Shown here piece after piece: positions 21,460-29,632 of a DNA stretch of 35,337 bases. Location: the NCBI GenBank assembly GCA_025935815.1, contig JAICUO010000007.1, positions 1-35,337 on the forward strand, written 5' to 3'. Position 1 is the first letter of the stretch. Every line of letters begins with the position of its first letter. The notes under the pieces were generated by a model. It saw only the letters and a program-made list of their open reading frames with translations, did no database searches and had not been told where the DNA came from. The stretch comes from Streptosporangiaceae bacterium (GTDB taxonomy: Bacteria > Actinomycetota > Actinomycetes > Streptosporangiales > Streptosporangiaceae). Position numbers and translations under genes: made by a program.

Positions 21460-24123
21460 GTGCTCGGGATCTCGCCGTTTCGCGACGGCATGGCGTTGCA
21501 CAGGCTGGGCGGCAGGCGAGGGCTGGCCGCGGTACTGGCCCTGATGGTCGGCGCGGGCGTGGTCGCCGTGGCTAGCACCCGGGCGCCCGCGCTGGCCGGG
21601 CCGAAAGTGGTCGCGGCGGCGGGGACGCAGGCCAGCGGGATGCTGAACGCGGTGCTGCCGTGGCGGATCCTCGACACCCGCACGACTACCGGCGGCCACA
21701 AGGCGAAGCTCGGGTCGGGCTCGACCATGAAGCTGGCGGTACTGGGCGGGGGCGGCGTGCCCGGCGCCGGCGTTTCCGCGGTGCTGCTCAACGTGACCGC
21801 CGTGGACGTGACCGCGCGCACCGGCTACCTCACGCTCTTCCCGACGGGGGTCAGCCGGCCGGTGGCGTCGACCCTGAACTACCGGGGCGGGACGGCGGTC
21901 GCCAACCAGGCCCTGGTGCAGGTCGGCGCGGACGGCACGGTCAGCATCTTCAACTCCACCGGGCAGGCCGACGTGATCGTCGACGTCGAGGGCTGGGTCG
22001 GGGCCGACACGGCCGCGGCCAACGGCCAGGTCACCACGACGACGCCGACCCGGATCCTGGACACCCGGACCGCCACCGGCGGGCACCAGGCGCCGCTCGG
22101 GAACGGACAGTCCCTGACGCTGCAGGTCACGGGGTCGGGTGGTATCCCCGCGGGCGTGTCGGCGGTGTACGCCGACCTCGTCGCCGTTCCGGTCGGAAAC
22201 GCCGCCGGATACCTGACGGCCTACCCGGCGGGCACGGCGCAGCCGCTGTCTTCCACCGTCAACTTCCTGGGCGGCATAGCGACCGCGAACCTCACGCTAC
22301 TGCGGGTCAGCGCGGCCGGCACCATAACCGTCGCCAATCATTCATCCGGCGCCAACGTCCTGGTGGACGTGGCCGGGTGGGTCTCCGGCGGGGATGTGAC
22401 GTCCGACGCTGGGGCGCACCCGAGTCCGGTCACCCGGGTCCTGGACACCCGCACCACGCTGGGCGGCCACCGGGCACCGCTGGGCGGCCACGGAACGGCC
22501 AGCGTGCGCGTGCTCGGCGTCGGCGGCGTGCCATCCACTGGTGTCGGGGCCGTGGTCATCCACGTGACCGGGGTCGCGCCGACCGCGAACACCTACCTCA
22601 CGGCCTACGCGACGGGGTACCCGAAGCCGGCGAGCTCGGTGGTGAACCTGGCGAAGGGCACCACCGTCTCCAATACCGCCATCGTGCCGGTGGGGCCGGC
22701 GGGCGCCGTCACCGTCTACAACGACAGCGGCAGCCAGAACGTGGTGCTCGACGTGCAGGGCTGGATCGCCGCGCCGGTGCTGGCACCCGCCCCGCCGCTG
22801 GCCTCCGCGCTCAGCGCCGGCTCGCTGACAACCCCCGACGGCCAGCGCGCGGCCGCCATCTTGACCAACGCCAACCGTTACGCCATGACCACCTGGTGGA
22901 ACACCATCTACCCGAGCCTGATCGGCGCCCCGATGAAGAGCGAGGCGATGCTCGGCGACCAGGTCGCACCGCTGATGTTCAGCGCGGCCACCGTCTCCAC
23001 GACCGACTCGGTGCGCCGGCTGTGCATGGAGGCCTTCAGCCTGGCGACCTCCCTCGCGACCGGTGCCTACAACCCCGCGGCGGCCCCGGCCGGCACCGGC
23101 ATCCCGACCGCGACGGCGACCAGCCGCACGATCGAGCTCATCAGCAAGGTCGTCGCCGGCCACCTCGTCAACAAGTCCGGCGGCTGGGGCGCGACCACAG
23201 AAAGCGAGCTGGACACCGCCTACCTCGGCGGGGCAGCCTGGATGCTGTGGTCGCGGCTGACCCCGCAAGTCCAGTCCCAGGTCGCCAAGATGGTCTACTT
23301 CGAAGCCGAGTGGGGCATGGACCAGCCGCTGCCGATGTACGCCAGCCAGGCCGGAACCATCCTTCACCCCGGCGACACCGGGGCTGACGGGGACAGCTGG
23401 ACCCCGCTGCCCGATCAGCTCGCCGCGCTGATGATGCCCGGCGACGCGCACGTCCCGCTCTGGCAGAACACCGTGGTCAGGGACGCCCTCGTGGCATGGT
23501 CGCGGCCGGCCGACGACACGAACCCCACCGTCGTCAACGGCGCGTCGGTCGCATCGTGGATCAACGGTGCCGGATCGAACGTGCTGAGCACCGGCGACCT
23601 GTACAACCACAACCGCTACGCGCCGGACTACCAGACGCTCATCTACCAGAACATGCAGGACATCCTGATGTCCGCCCTGGCCGGCCAGCCCGCGCCGCAG
23701 GCGGTCACCACGCTGGTCGCACCGGTCTACGCGGCCTACACCACGGTCAACTACGCCGCGCCCCCTAACCTCACCCCCGGCGGCACGGTCTACACGCCCA
23801 ACTCCGCCAAGATCTACTACCCGCAAGGCTGCGACTGGGGCACCGGCCAGCAGCTCCCGTACGCGCTGGCCGACGCCCAGACCGCCGCCTTCGGGGCCGG
23901 CACCGCCACCAGCGCCTCCTACGCGGACCTGCACGCCAACGCGCAGCTGGCCATGCAGCACCTGCACGCCGACGGGCACACCTACGACACCAACGCCCAG
24001 TACGTGTACGTCGGCCGCGAAGAGCACACGGCCCAGCTGGCCGCCCAGCTGTACCTCACGCTCTACGTCCGCGACCATAGCCTGTTCAGCCTCAGCGACT
24101 CCTCATACTGGCTGGCCCCGTAA
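21460..24123 (+). CDS. Large secreted protein with three DTR-GGH repeat domains and a C-terminal helical domain
   Basis: About 887 residues. I place the start at the GTG 21460, eight bases after AGGAG; an upstream GTG (21436) would put that sequence inside the gene. A signal sequence follows (GGRRGLAAVLALMVGAGVVAVAS). Residues 60-440 are three ~120-residue repeats, each opening (R)(I/V)LDTRT..GGH.A.LG, with an inner LNVTAV-type strand and ending V.VDV.GWV; this actinobacterial surface module is typically attached to extracellular enzymes. The last ~430 residues (YAMTTWWNTIYPSLIG...WGATTESELDTAYLGGAAWMLWSRL...YVGREEHTAQLAAQLYLTLYVRDH) form a mostly helical domain that I do not recognise; an alpha/alpha-barrel carbohydrate-active enzyme is one possibility. 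It is transcribed alone. Confidence 0.85.
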   Translation: MLGISPFRDGMALHRLGGRRGLAAVLALMVGAGVVAVASTRAPALAGPKVVAAAGTQASGMLNAVLPWRILDTRTTTGGHKAKLGSGSTMKLAVLGGGGVPGAGVSAVLLNVTAVDVTARTGYLTLFPTGVSRPVASTLNYRGGTAVANQALVQVGADGTVSIFNSTGQADVIVDVEGWVGADTAAANGQVTTTTPTRILDTRTATGGHQAPLGNGQSLTLQVTGSGGIPAGVSAVYADLVAVPVGNAAGYLTAYPAGTAQPLSSTVNFLGGIATANLTLLRVSAAGTITVANHSSGANVLVDVAGWVSGGDVTSDAGAHPSPVTRVLDTRTTLGGHRAPLGGHGTASVRVLGVGGVPSTGVGAVVIHVTGVAPTANTYLTAYATGYPKPASSVVNLAKGTTVSNTAIVPVGPAGAVTVYNDSGSQNVVLDVQGWIAAPVLAPAPPLASALSAGSLTTPDGQRAAAILTNANRYAMTTWWNTIYPSLIGAPMKSEAMLGDQVAPLMFSAATVSTTDSVRRLCMEAFSLATSLATGAYNPAAAPAGTGIPTATATSRTIELISKVVAGHLVNKSGGWGATTESELDTAYLGGAAWMLWSRLTPQVQSQVAKMVYFEAEWGMDQPLPMYASQAGTILHPGDTGADGDSWTPLPDQLAALMMPGDAHVPLWQNTVVRDALVAWSRPADDTNPTVVNGASVASWINGAGSNVLSTGDLYNHNRYAPDYQTLIYQNMQDILMSALAGQPAPQAVTTLVAPVYAAYTTVNYAAPPNLTPGGTVYTPNSAKIYYPQGCDWGTGQQLPYALADAQTAAFGAGTATSASYADLHANAQLAMQHLHADGHTYDTNAQYVYVGREEHTAQLAAQLYLTLYVRDHSLFSLSDSSYWLAP

Positions 24124-24262
24124 CCAGAGGACGCCGCTGGCGACGAGCCACTCGCATTCGCCGTCCGGACTGATCGCGCCCGTCTTCGCCTGCGCGGCCG
24201 GCGCGACGATCACGGTCGGGATCCCGGGCAGCGGGAAGCACCACGCGGGGACGCTGACATCG

Positions 24263-24390
24263 CTACTTCGTGATCTTGAGGGTCACGTGCGGTGAGGTGG
24301 CCACGAGGAAGTTCCCGCTGCCGCCGTAGCTGGCCACGAGCGAGTGCAGGCCGGACGGGTACAGCCGGAGGCCAATCTTCCCATAAGCGG
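24263..24390 (-). pseudogene. Bacterial Ig-like (Big_3-type) domain, C-terminal remnant
   Basis: The minus frame ending at TAG (24265-24263) reads YGKIGLRLYPSGLHSLVASYGGSGNFLVATSPHVTLKITK. The wording L..G.HSLVA.Y.GS.NF..STS....L.I.K is that of the last strands of Ig-like repeats found in secreted actinobacterial proteins, and the natural stop is kept. Upstream the frame meets no start codon and soon loses sense. It is the 3' end of a lost secreted-protein gene. The rest of the 24124-24609 gap shows nothing else apart from the hairpin at 24561. Confidence 0.5.
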
Positions 24391-24560
24391 CTTAGGTCGC
24401 AATCCCCAATCATGATCGCGAAACGGCATCAGCCAGCACACAGGCGGACCGAAAGGTCCTGGAGTGCGCCGCCGTCGATCACAACGGCAGGCGGGCGGCG
24501 CAGCCCCCAACGAAGGACAGGCACCACGGGGCAGCGCGTTTTTAAAGTGCCATGCTCGCC

Positions 24561-24591
24561 AGCGCCGGTGACCGTGGTGGCCACCGGCGCT
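24561..24591 (-). terminator. Hairpin downstream of the S53 peptidase gene
   Basis: AGCGCCGGTG (24561-24570) pairs perfectly with CACCGGCGCT (24582-24591). It lies about 20 bases past the peptidase stop on the minus strand, so it is the probable terminator; a T-poor actinomycete type. Confidence 0.65.
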
Positions 24592-24609
24592 GCGCGTGTT
24601 GCAGGCGGT

Positions 24610-26166
24610 TTACGGGAGGGCAGCCAGGGCGTCGACGAAGCCCATGCCCTTCGGCGAGCCCCAACCCGTGGTCAGGTCGTATCCGACCGTGGTCGCGTGG
24701 CCGGTCACCGAGTTCAGCGTGAGCGGCGCGCCGGGCGTTATGTCCCAGACCTGATTCGACTGCAGGTGCGCTGACGGCACCGAGCCGTCACCGTAGGTCT
24801 GCGTCACGATGTCGTTGAACGCGGCACTCTTATTGAAGCCTTGCGAGTAAATGGCCTGGTTCAGATCGCCGATCGGCGCCTTGTGCGCGGCGGCCCGTGC
24901 CTGGTTCGCTAGCGCGACGACCCCCGCCACCTGCGGCGAGGACGCGGACGTGCCGCCCACCAAGAACCAACCGGGCGGGCCGTCTATCGCCGGGAAATAC
25001 GAGTGGTACACCAGCGAACCGCCGTTGATGGCCATGTTCCACGACAGGTCCGGAACCCCGCGGTGGTTCCCGACCACGGAGGCCACACCGTCCTGGTAGC
25101 CCGGCCGCGAGTAGACGCTCGACGTGCCGCCACCGGTCACCAGAGCGAACCCGGGCTCGTTGCCGACAGCCTCAGAGTTGCCGCCCTGATCCCATGCCCA
25201 CCATGCCGGCGTGCGAGAGCCGTCCGCCGCGATCGGCACGTCGGGACCGGTCGGGTGCCACGTCCAGTTGTACTGGCGCTGAGTTCCGCCGACCGAGGTG
25301 ACGTACGGCGAGACGTTGGGGTAGCTCACCTGCGGCACGTCGGAAGTCGCCGACGCCCGGTGCGCGCGGATCACTCCCACCGAGCCGTTGTCGCCGGACG
25401 ACGACAGGAACGTGTCGCCCTTGGCCAGGCCCTTTTTGAATGTCTGATCGAACTTGGCGAACTGCTGTGCCGCGGCGCCGGCGAACGCCGACTCATCCGT
25501 GCCGAACGACATCGAGAAGACGGTGCCGGCCGGGTATGTGTCGATCGCCGAGTCGATGGCCTGCATCGCTGCGGGCAAGCCCGGCACGCCCTGCGTTTCG
25601 GCGGTGTTCGTGGCGAGCAGGACGATGTGCGCCCTGGGGGCCATGGCATATGCCCACTGCACGTCGAGGTTCGCCTCGGTCGCCCAGCCCTCAGCCGAAC
25701 TGGGCCCGTTCTGGCCCGATCCCTGGCCGGTGGCCTTGCCCTGGCCGTCGAGATACCCGGGCTTGCCACCGACGAACACCTGCTCGAAGTCCGGCTTCGG
25801 CATGCCGAAGGTCTGCGCAAAGAAATTCAGGTCCTCGGCGGCGGTGGGGCTGCCGAACGAGTCGACGAGCACGATGGTCTGGCCCGCACCCTGGTACTGA
25901 TCGGTGATGCCATAGGCGGCGCGCATCTGCGCCGGGGTCATGCAGTGCAGCTGGGTCGACACCCGGTTGTCGGGCGCCGGGCGCTGGCACGCGATCGGCG
26001 CGTCTGCCTGGTCGGCGGGGACGAACGAGTCGTCCGGAGCCAGGTGGACCCAGTGGTTGAGTGTCTGCGCCTGGGCCGCCGAAGATGGCGAGCCAGAGGT
26101 GATCGCGAGCGCCACGGCGCCGACAGTAACGGCGGCGATGGCCGTCGCAAGGCGGGATCTCCGCAT
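24610..26166 (-). CDS. Secreted sedolisin-family (S53) serine-carboxyl peptidase without a prodomain
   Basis: About 518 residues from the ATG at 26166, with AGGAG eleven bases upstream; a signal peptide (RRSRLATAIAAVTVGAVALAITSG) follows directly, so the longer frame upstream is unlikely. The catalytic residues of S53 are all visible: Glu and Asp in WATEANLDVQWAYAMAP, the oxyanion Asp in SSSGDNGS, and the nucleophile Ser in GGTSASSP. The C-terminus contains DLTTGWGSPKG, the calcium-binding end of sedolisins. Most members have a ~180-residue activation domain before the catalytic part; here only ~45 residues separate the signal peptide from the catalytic start (TPAQMRAAYGI). The protein should work outside the cell, usually at acidic pH. 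Confidence 0.9.
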   Translation of the reverse strand: MRRSRLATAIAAVTVGAVALAITSGSPSSAAQAQTLNHWVHLAPDDSFVPADQADAPIACQRPAPDNRVSTQLHCMTPAQMRAAYGITDQYQGAGQTIVLVDSFGSPTAAEDLNFFAQTFGMPKPDFEQVFVGGKPGYLDGQGKATGQGSGQNGPSSAEGWATEANLDVQWAYAMAPRAHIVLLATNTAETQGVPGLPAAMQAIDSAIDTYPAGTVFSMSFGTDESAFAGAAAQQFAKFDQTFKKGLAKGDTFLSSSGDNGSVGVIRAHRASATSDVPQVSYPNVSPYVTSVGGTQRQYNWTWHPTGPDVPIAADGSRTPAWWAWDQGGNSEAVGNEPGFALVTGGGTSSVYSRPGYQDGVASVVGNHRGVPDLSWNMAINGGSLVYHSYFPAIDGPPGWFLVGGTSASSPQVAGVVALANQARAAAHKAPIGDLNQAIYSQGFNKSAAFNDIVTQTYGDGSVPSAHLQSNQVWDITPGAPLTLNSVTGHATTVGYDLTTGWGSPKGMGFVDALAALP

Positions 26167-27121
26167 GTCGATTAATGCTCCTTTCGCTGCCATCGCGGCA
26201 GCCGGAACGAGCCGCGCTGACCGGTTGGACAGCGTGAGGCTGCCACCTCCGTTCGTCCGAGGTGAAGCTGTGGACATTTTCTAGTGCGCCTTACTGAACT
26301 GGCAAGATCCATAAGGTAGTTTCCTGACCGCGTTGCGTTATGAGCGTTACGGGGTGTTGCTTTGCGCCGTCTTCGGGCACCGGAACGTGAGTGATTCCGG
26401 CTAGTTCAGATAGCTAGCGTGATGTTCTCGAAGGCGGCCGCGAAGCCAGCAAACAATCGCCTCCGGAAGCAACCCCTGCGGTCGACCGGATGTAACATCT
26501 TTTTCGGCGGAGATCGCGAGTTGTTACCACACGATCACCGTCAGGATCACCTGCCGCGAGGGAAGGACGAGGTCAGCCAGTACCTGGATGTCCCGCGGGC
26601 CTCCAAGCCGCATCCGCGCCACCACAAGCCGATCGTAATTGCTAACGTGCTCGCCACCAGAAAATCGCCGGTTCGCGGTTCTCGCCATTGGAACTACAAC
26701 GGGTCAATCCTCTAATTCGCTCCGGCTCAACTCGTGATGGCCTTCTCTGGTTGCGAAGCCAAGCACCATAGCCCAGAGTTTGCGGCTTGCTCGCGAAAGC
26801 CGGTGAGTCCGCGGCTTCCCGACGATGGGTGGCTCATGAACTCACGGAGATAGCTCACGCATCTTTTCAGATCTAGTCTATTCGCCTGCGGTAAATGTAT
26901 GTAGCGTGCGAGCACGATAGAGAGGAAAAAGGCGCGGGTCGACGGCACCATCCCCGCTGTTATGTAGCCAGCGAGCTCTTCCGCAGCCCGGGCCTGCAGC
27001 GAGGCCGCCGCCGATTCGGGCGCAACCTTCTACCCTGGGAGTGTCCAGCGTGCTCGTAGGAGACCGCCGCCGTGACCGCGGCCACATTTATGACGGCCGC
27101 AACGGAGTCCCTCCAACACTC
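26167..27121. other. Long gap with no clear gene
   Basis: Almost 1 kb between the S53 gene and the second structured repeat, with lower GC than its neighbours. The first part should hold the S53 promoter. On the minus strand a frame from about 27030 down to 26727 reads APESAAASLQARAAEELAGY, then ITAGMVPSTRAFFLSIVLARYIHLPQ, which looks like helical coding sequence but has no start with a ribosome site and no family I know. No tRNA, IS end or repeat was found. Confidence 0.35.
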
Positions 27122-27222
27122 CGTGATCATCGCCTGACCTGCTGATTTACGGTGGGTAGGACTTCGCGAGACTCAGATGCAGGTTTTTCCACAGGTCAGG
27201 GCCGTGGTGGTTCAAGCGGGTC
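27122..27222 (+). repeat. Structured ~100-bp repeat, copy 2
   Basis: Related to 234-333. Outer arms CTGACCTG and CAGGTCAG are perfectly complementary; the inner part keeps GGACTTCGC and the end CAGGTCAGGGCC.TG.TGGTTCAAGCGGG. The loops differ in sequence from copy 1 while the outer stem, the ACTTCGC loop and the 3' tail are kept. It lies directly before the alpha/beta hydrolase gene. The two copies are in the same orientation, 26.9 kb apart. Confidence 0.6.
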
Positions 27223-27262
27223 GACCGGCTCTCGCAAGCGGCAGTTGCCCGCTGCCCGTACG

Positions 27263-28168
27263 ATGCCAGACGTGGCGGCGGAACATGGCTCGATCATCGG
27301 CAGCAGGGTGGAGATCTGCTACGAGCGGCGGGGCGATCCGGCGGGGTGGCCGGTCGTGCTCCTGCACGGTTTCCCGTATGACCCGCGCTGTTTCGATGAG
27401 GTCGCCGACCTGATCGCGGGCGATGGCGCGCATGTGATCGTGCCGTACCTTCGTGGCTACGGTCCCAGCCGGTACCGGGACGCGACGGTCATGCGCTCTG
27501 GTCAGCAGGCCGCCCTCGCGGGCGATCTGCGCGAGTTGATCGAGGGACTCGGCCTGGCCAGGCCGGTCGTGGCGGGCTTCGACTGGGGTGGGCGGGCCGC
27601 TTGCGTGGCGGCGATGCTCTGGCCGCGGCTCGTCTCGGGGCTCGTCACAGTCGGCGGCTACAACGTGCATGACATCGCCGCGATGGCGACGACTCCGGAG
27701 CCTCCGGCTGAGGAGGCCCGGAACTGGTACCAGTGGTATTTCCACAGCGAGCGCGGACGCGCCGGGCTCGCCCGATATCGGCGCGAGCTAACCCGGCAGC
27801 TGTGGAATGAATGGTCACCGCGGTGGTCGTTCTCCGATGCGACGTTCGAGGCGACGGCCGCCTCATTCGAGGCCTCCGACTTCGTCGACACGGTCATCCA
27901 CTCCTACCGGCACCGGTACGGGCTCGCGGCCGGCGATCCCGCCTACAAGCAGGATGAGCGGCGGATCGCCGCGCAACCGCCGATCATCGTCCCCGCGATC
28001 GTGATCGATGCCACCGAAGACCCGCTCGATGTGCCCCGGCCGCCCGCCGAGCATGCGCGCCACTTTCCGAACCTCGCTGGATACCGGCAGACGGCCACCG
28101 GCCACAACGTGCCCCAGGAAGACCCGGCCGACTTCGCCGACGCCATCCGCGCCCTCCGCCACCTGTGA
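27263..28168 (+). CDS. Alpha/beta hydrolase, epoxide hydrolase/haloalkane dehalogenase type
   Basis: About 301 residues from the ATG at 27263 (MPDVAAEHGS). The fold is clear: oxyanion motif VVLLHGFPYDPRCF, nucleophile Asp in VVAGFDWGGRAA (the Asp nucleophile of epoxide hydrolases and dehalogenases, in place of Ser), acid DATEDPLD and base His in ATGHNVPQEDP. The cap region has YQWYFHSERGRAGL, with tyrosines placed as in epoxide hydrolases. It should be a cytoplasmic enzyme hydrolysing epoxides or halogenated compounds; the substrate is not visible. No good ribosome site is present; a longer frame starting at 27152 would run through the structured repeat and is unlikely. Confidence 0.85.
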   Translation: MPDVAAEHGSIIGSRVEICYERRGDPAGWPVVLLHGFPYDPRCFDEVADLIAGDGAHVIVPYLRGYGPSRYRDATVMRSGQQAALAGDLRELIEGLGLARPVVAGFDWGGRAACVAAMLWPRLVSGLVTVGGYNVHDIAAMATTPEPPAEEARNWYQWYFHSERGRAGLARYRRELTRQLWNEWSPRWSFSDATFEATAASFEASDFVDTVIHSYRHRYGLAAGDPAYKQDERRIAAQPPIIVPAIVIDATEDPLDVPRPPAEHARHFPNLAGYRQTATGHNVPQEDPADFADAIRALRHL

Positions 28169-28376
28169 CGCGCCGGGCTGCGCTCCCGCAACCGAGGCAG
28201 CAGCCGTACGCGATGACGTGATCGTAGGCAGCGATCAGAACAGTAGGGCGACTTCAATGATGGACGGCAGCACTACAGTGTCTCGCAGATTACATGCCGT
28301 GGCCGCTACCAGTGGCGCGGAGTCACGCGATGCGCCCGGTGAGGCCCGGTGGCACGCGCTCGGCTGTTCCAATCCG

Positions 28377-29159
28377 TCAGCAGCCCGGTTCCTGCCAGAA
28401 CTCGTCCGGCTGCCCGGCTACCTCGTTGCCGGACTGTTCGAGGTCCGCTGCCCACGGCAGCATGCGCTGGAAGGTCGGCTCACCGCCGTCGGCGAGCCGG
28501 CGGATCATGGCGACGTTGCGCTCGACACGCCCGATGATCGCGTCTCGGATCGCGGTTCGGTCGCCGGTGTATCCGTACGCGTCTAGGAACAGATGCAATC
28601 GCCGACGCCGGTCGGCTGCGTCACCGAATCCGGCTTGCCCGGCGATCTCCGCCGTCAGCAGCGGCACCCAGGTAAGCGCCGAGAACGCCAGGTCATCCTC
28701 GCGCCGGGACGGGCTGGCGGTGTCCCAGTCGACGAAGCCGACCAGGGTGGCGTCGGCCCATACCGCGTTCCACGGCGACGCATCCAGATGAGCGATCAGG
28801 AGTCCCGGCTGCCACGGCCGGCCGGTGAACCAGGCGGCGTCTGCGGCCGGCCGGAACGTCGCGGTCGCGTCGTGCAGCCTCCGAAGCCACACACCGACCT
28901 GCCGGAGCGCGTCGTCGGAGCGCAGCCAACCCGGCCACGGCCGGGTCTCGCCCAAAGTCTGGCCGGGCAGGAACGTCAGGCGTTCGCGGCCCTGGTCATC
29001 GAAGCCGCGGGCTCGCGGAGCGCCGTCGAAGCCGACGTCTTCCAGATGCCGGAGCACCGAATGCACGGTCACCGTCCAGGGCTGCGCGGGGCGGCGGACT
29101 TCGTCGCCGACGCGCACGGCCCCGAAACTGCGCCCGCCGGGCAGTCGTCGTTCGGTCAC
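28377..29159 (-). CDS. Aminoglycoside phosphotransferase (APH)-family kinase
   Basis: A 260-residue protein, GTG start at 29159. The C-lobe contains the Brenner motif LIAHLDASPWNAVW (HxDxxxxN, catalytic Asp) and the metal-binding DWD in LVGFVDWDTASPSRREDDLAF, both as in APH/choline-kinase-like enzymes. The N-lobe is short but has the hinge-type RLTFLPGQTLG. Family members phosphorylate small hydroxylated molecules, including aminoglycosides, other antibiotics, homoserine or choline; the substrate cannot be read here, so resistance should not be assumed. The gene stands alone, convergent with the hydrolase gene across about 200 bases that hold nothing I can name. Confidence 0.85.
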   Translation of the reverse strand: MTERRLPGGRSFGAVRVGDEVRRPAQPWTVTVHSVLRHLEDVGFDGAPRARGFDDQGRERLTFLPGQTLGETRPWPGWLRSDDALRQVGVWLRRLHDATATFRPAADAAWFTGRPWQPGLLIAHLDASPWNAVWADATLVGFVDWDTASPSRREDDLAFSALTWVPLLTAEIAGQAGFGDAADRRRRLHLFLDAYGYTGDRTAIRDAIIGRVERNVAMIRRLADGGEPTFQRMLPWAADLEQSGNEVAGQPDEFWQEPGC

Positions 29160-29203
29160 CTCATGGTTCTACCGCGACCAGACCGCTACGGCGACCGAAT
29201 AAT

Positions 29204-29373
29204 CGAGCCGTCCAGGACGTGAGCGCGGACCGGCCCTGGTCCTGGCCCTGGGAACCACGCTGTCACCCGTCGAACTCGACGAGTACCAGCCCCTGTTCGA
29301 CAACGCGAAGAAGCTCCGCGCCCTCCTCGCCGAACTCCAGGAGCGGGGAGATAGTGCGGTAAGTCTTCCGTGA
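29204..29373 (+). pseudogene. Possible C-terminal remnant of an unknown gene
   Basis: The plus frame ending at TGA (29371-29373) reads GPALVLALGTTLSPVELDEY followed by QPLFDNAKKLRALLAELQERGD. The second half is a plausible amphipathic helix and coding-like, but no start codon with a ribosome site is present and an in-frame stop lies at the upstream edge. I do not recognise the family. Confidence 0.25.
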
Positions 29374-29394
29374 AATTGCCGGTGATATTTCCTA

Positions 29395-29632
29395 GACTAG
29401 TACGTGCATGCCTGTTTAGCCTACTGGCAGGCAGGTGCAGTATGGCCTCAGCATGCAGGGGCTTACCCGGGGCAGAACCGGGCGCACAGGCTTAAGCCGC
29501 AGTCACAGAAGACCGCCAGCAAACATGATCGAATGACGTAACCCCGACCGTGCGAGCCGGGAAGCTTGGCGGATGCCAGGGACATGAGATAAGCCATGTC
29601 ACGAGAACCAAGCCTAATCCGAAGGAACACCC
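29395..29632 (+). ncRNA. Candidate structured 5' leader
   Basis: The ~240-base leader of the following secreted-protein gene holds several stems: TGCCTG/CAGGCA (29409-29414 with 29428-29433), CCCGG/CCGGG (29466-29470 with 29478-29482), the palindrome GGCTTAAGCC, a long-range pair CCGCCA/TGGCGG (29513-29518 with 29567-29572) enclosing about 48 bases, and GACATG/CATGTC (29581-29586 with 29595-29600). The last stem ends some 20 bases before the ribosome site AAGGAA. TAGACT at about 29393 could be a -10 box. The layout suits a riboswitch-like or attenuating element, but I could not match it to c-di-AMP, c-di-GMP or cobalamin consensus cores. Confidence 0.3.

Noticed and set aside
22342-24078. Minus-strand open frame of nearly 580 residues
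   Set aside because: Antisense to the DTR-GGH repeat protein, composed mostly of Gly, Val and Arg with no domain pattern.
28377-29159. Antibiotic-resistance gene
   Set aside because: The APH fold is clear, but the family phosphorylates many substrates and nothing near it indicates an antibiotic.
29513-29632. c-di-AMP (ydaO) or c-di-GMP riboswitch
   Set aside because: The long-range stem and leader position are suggestive, but the conserved core sequences of these classes are not present.
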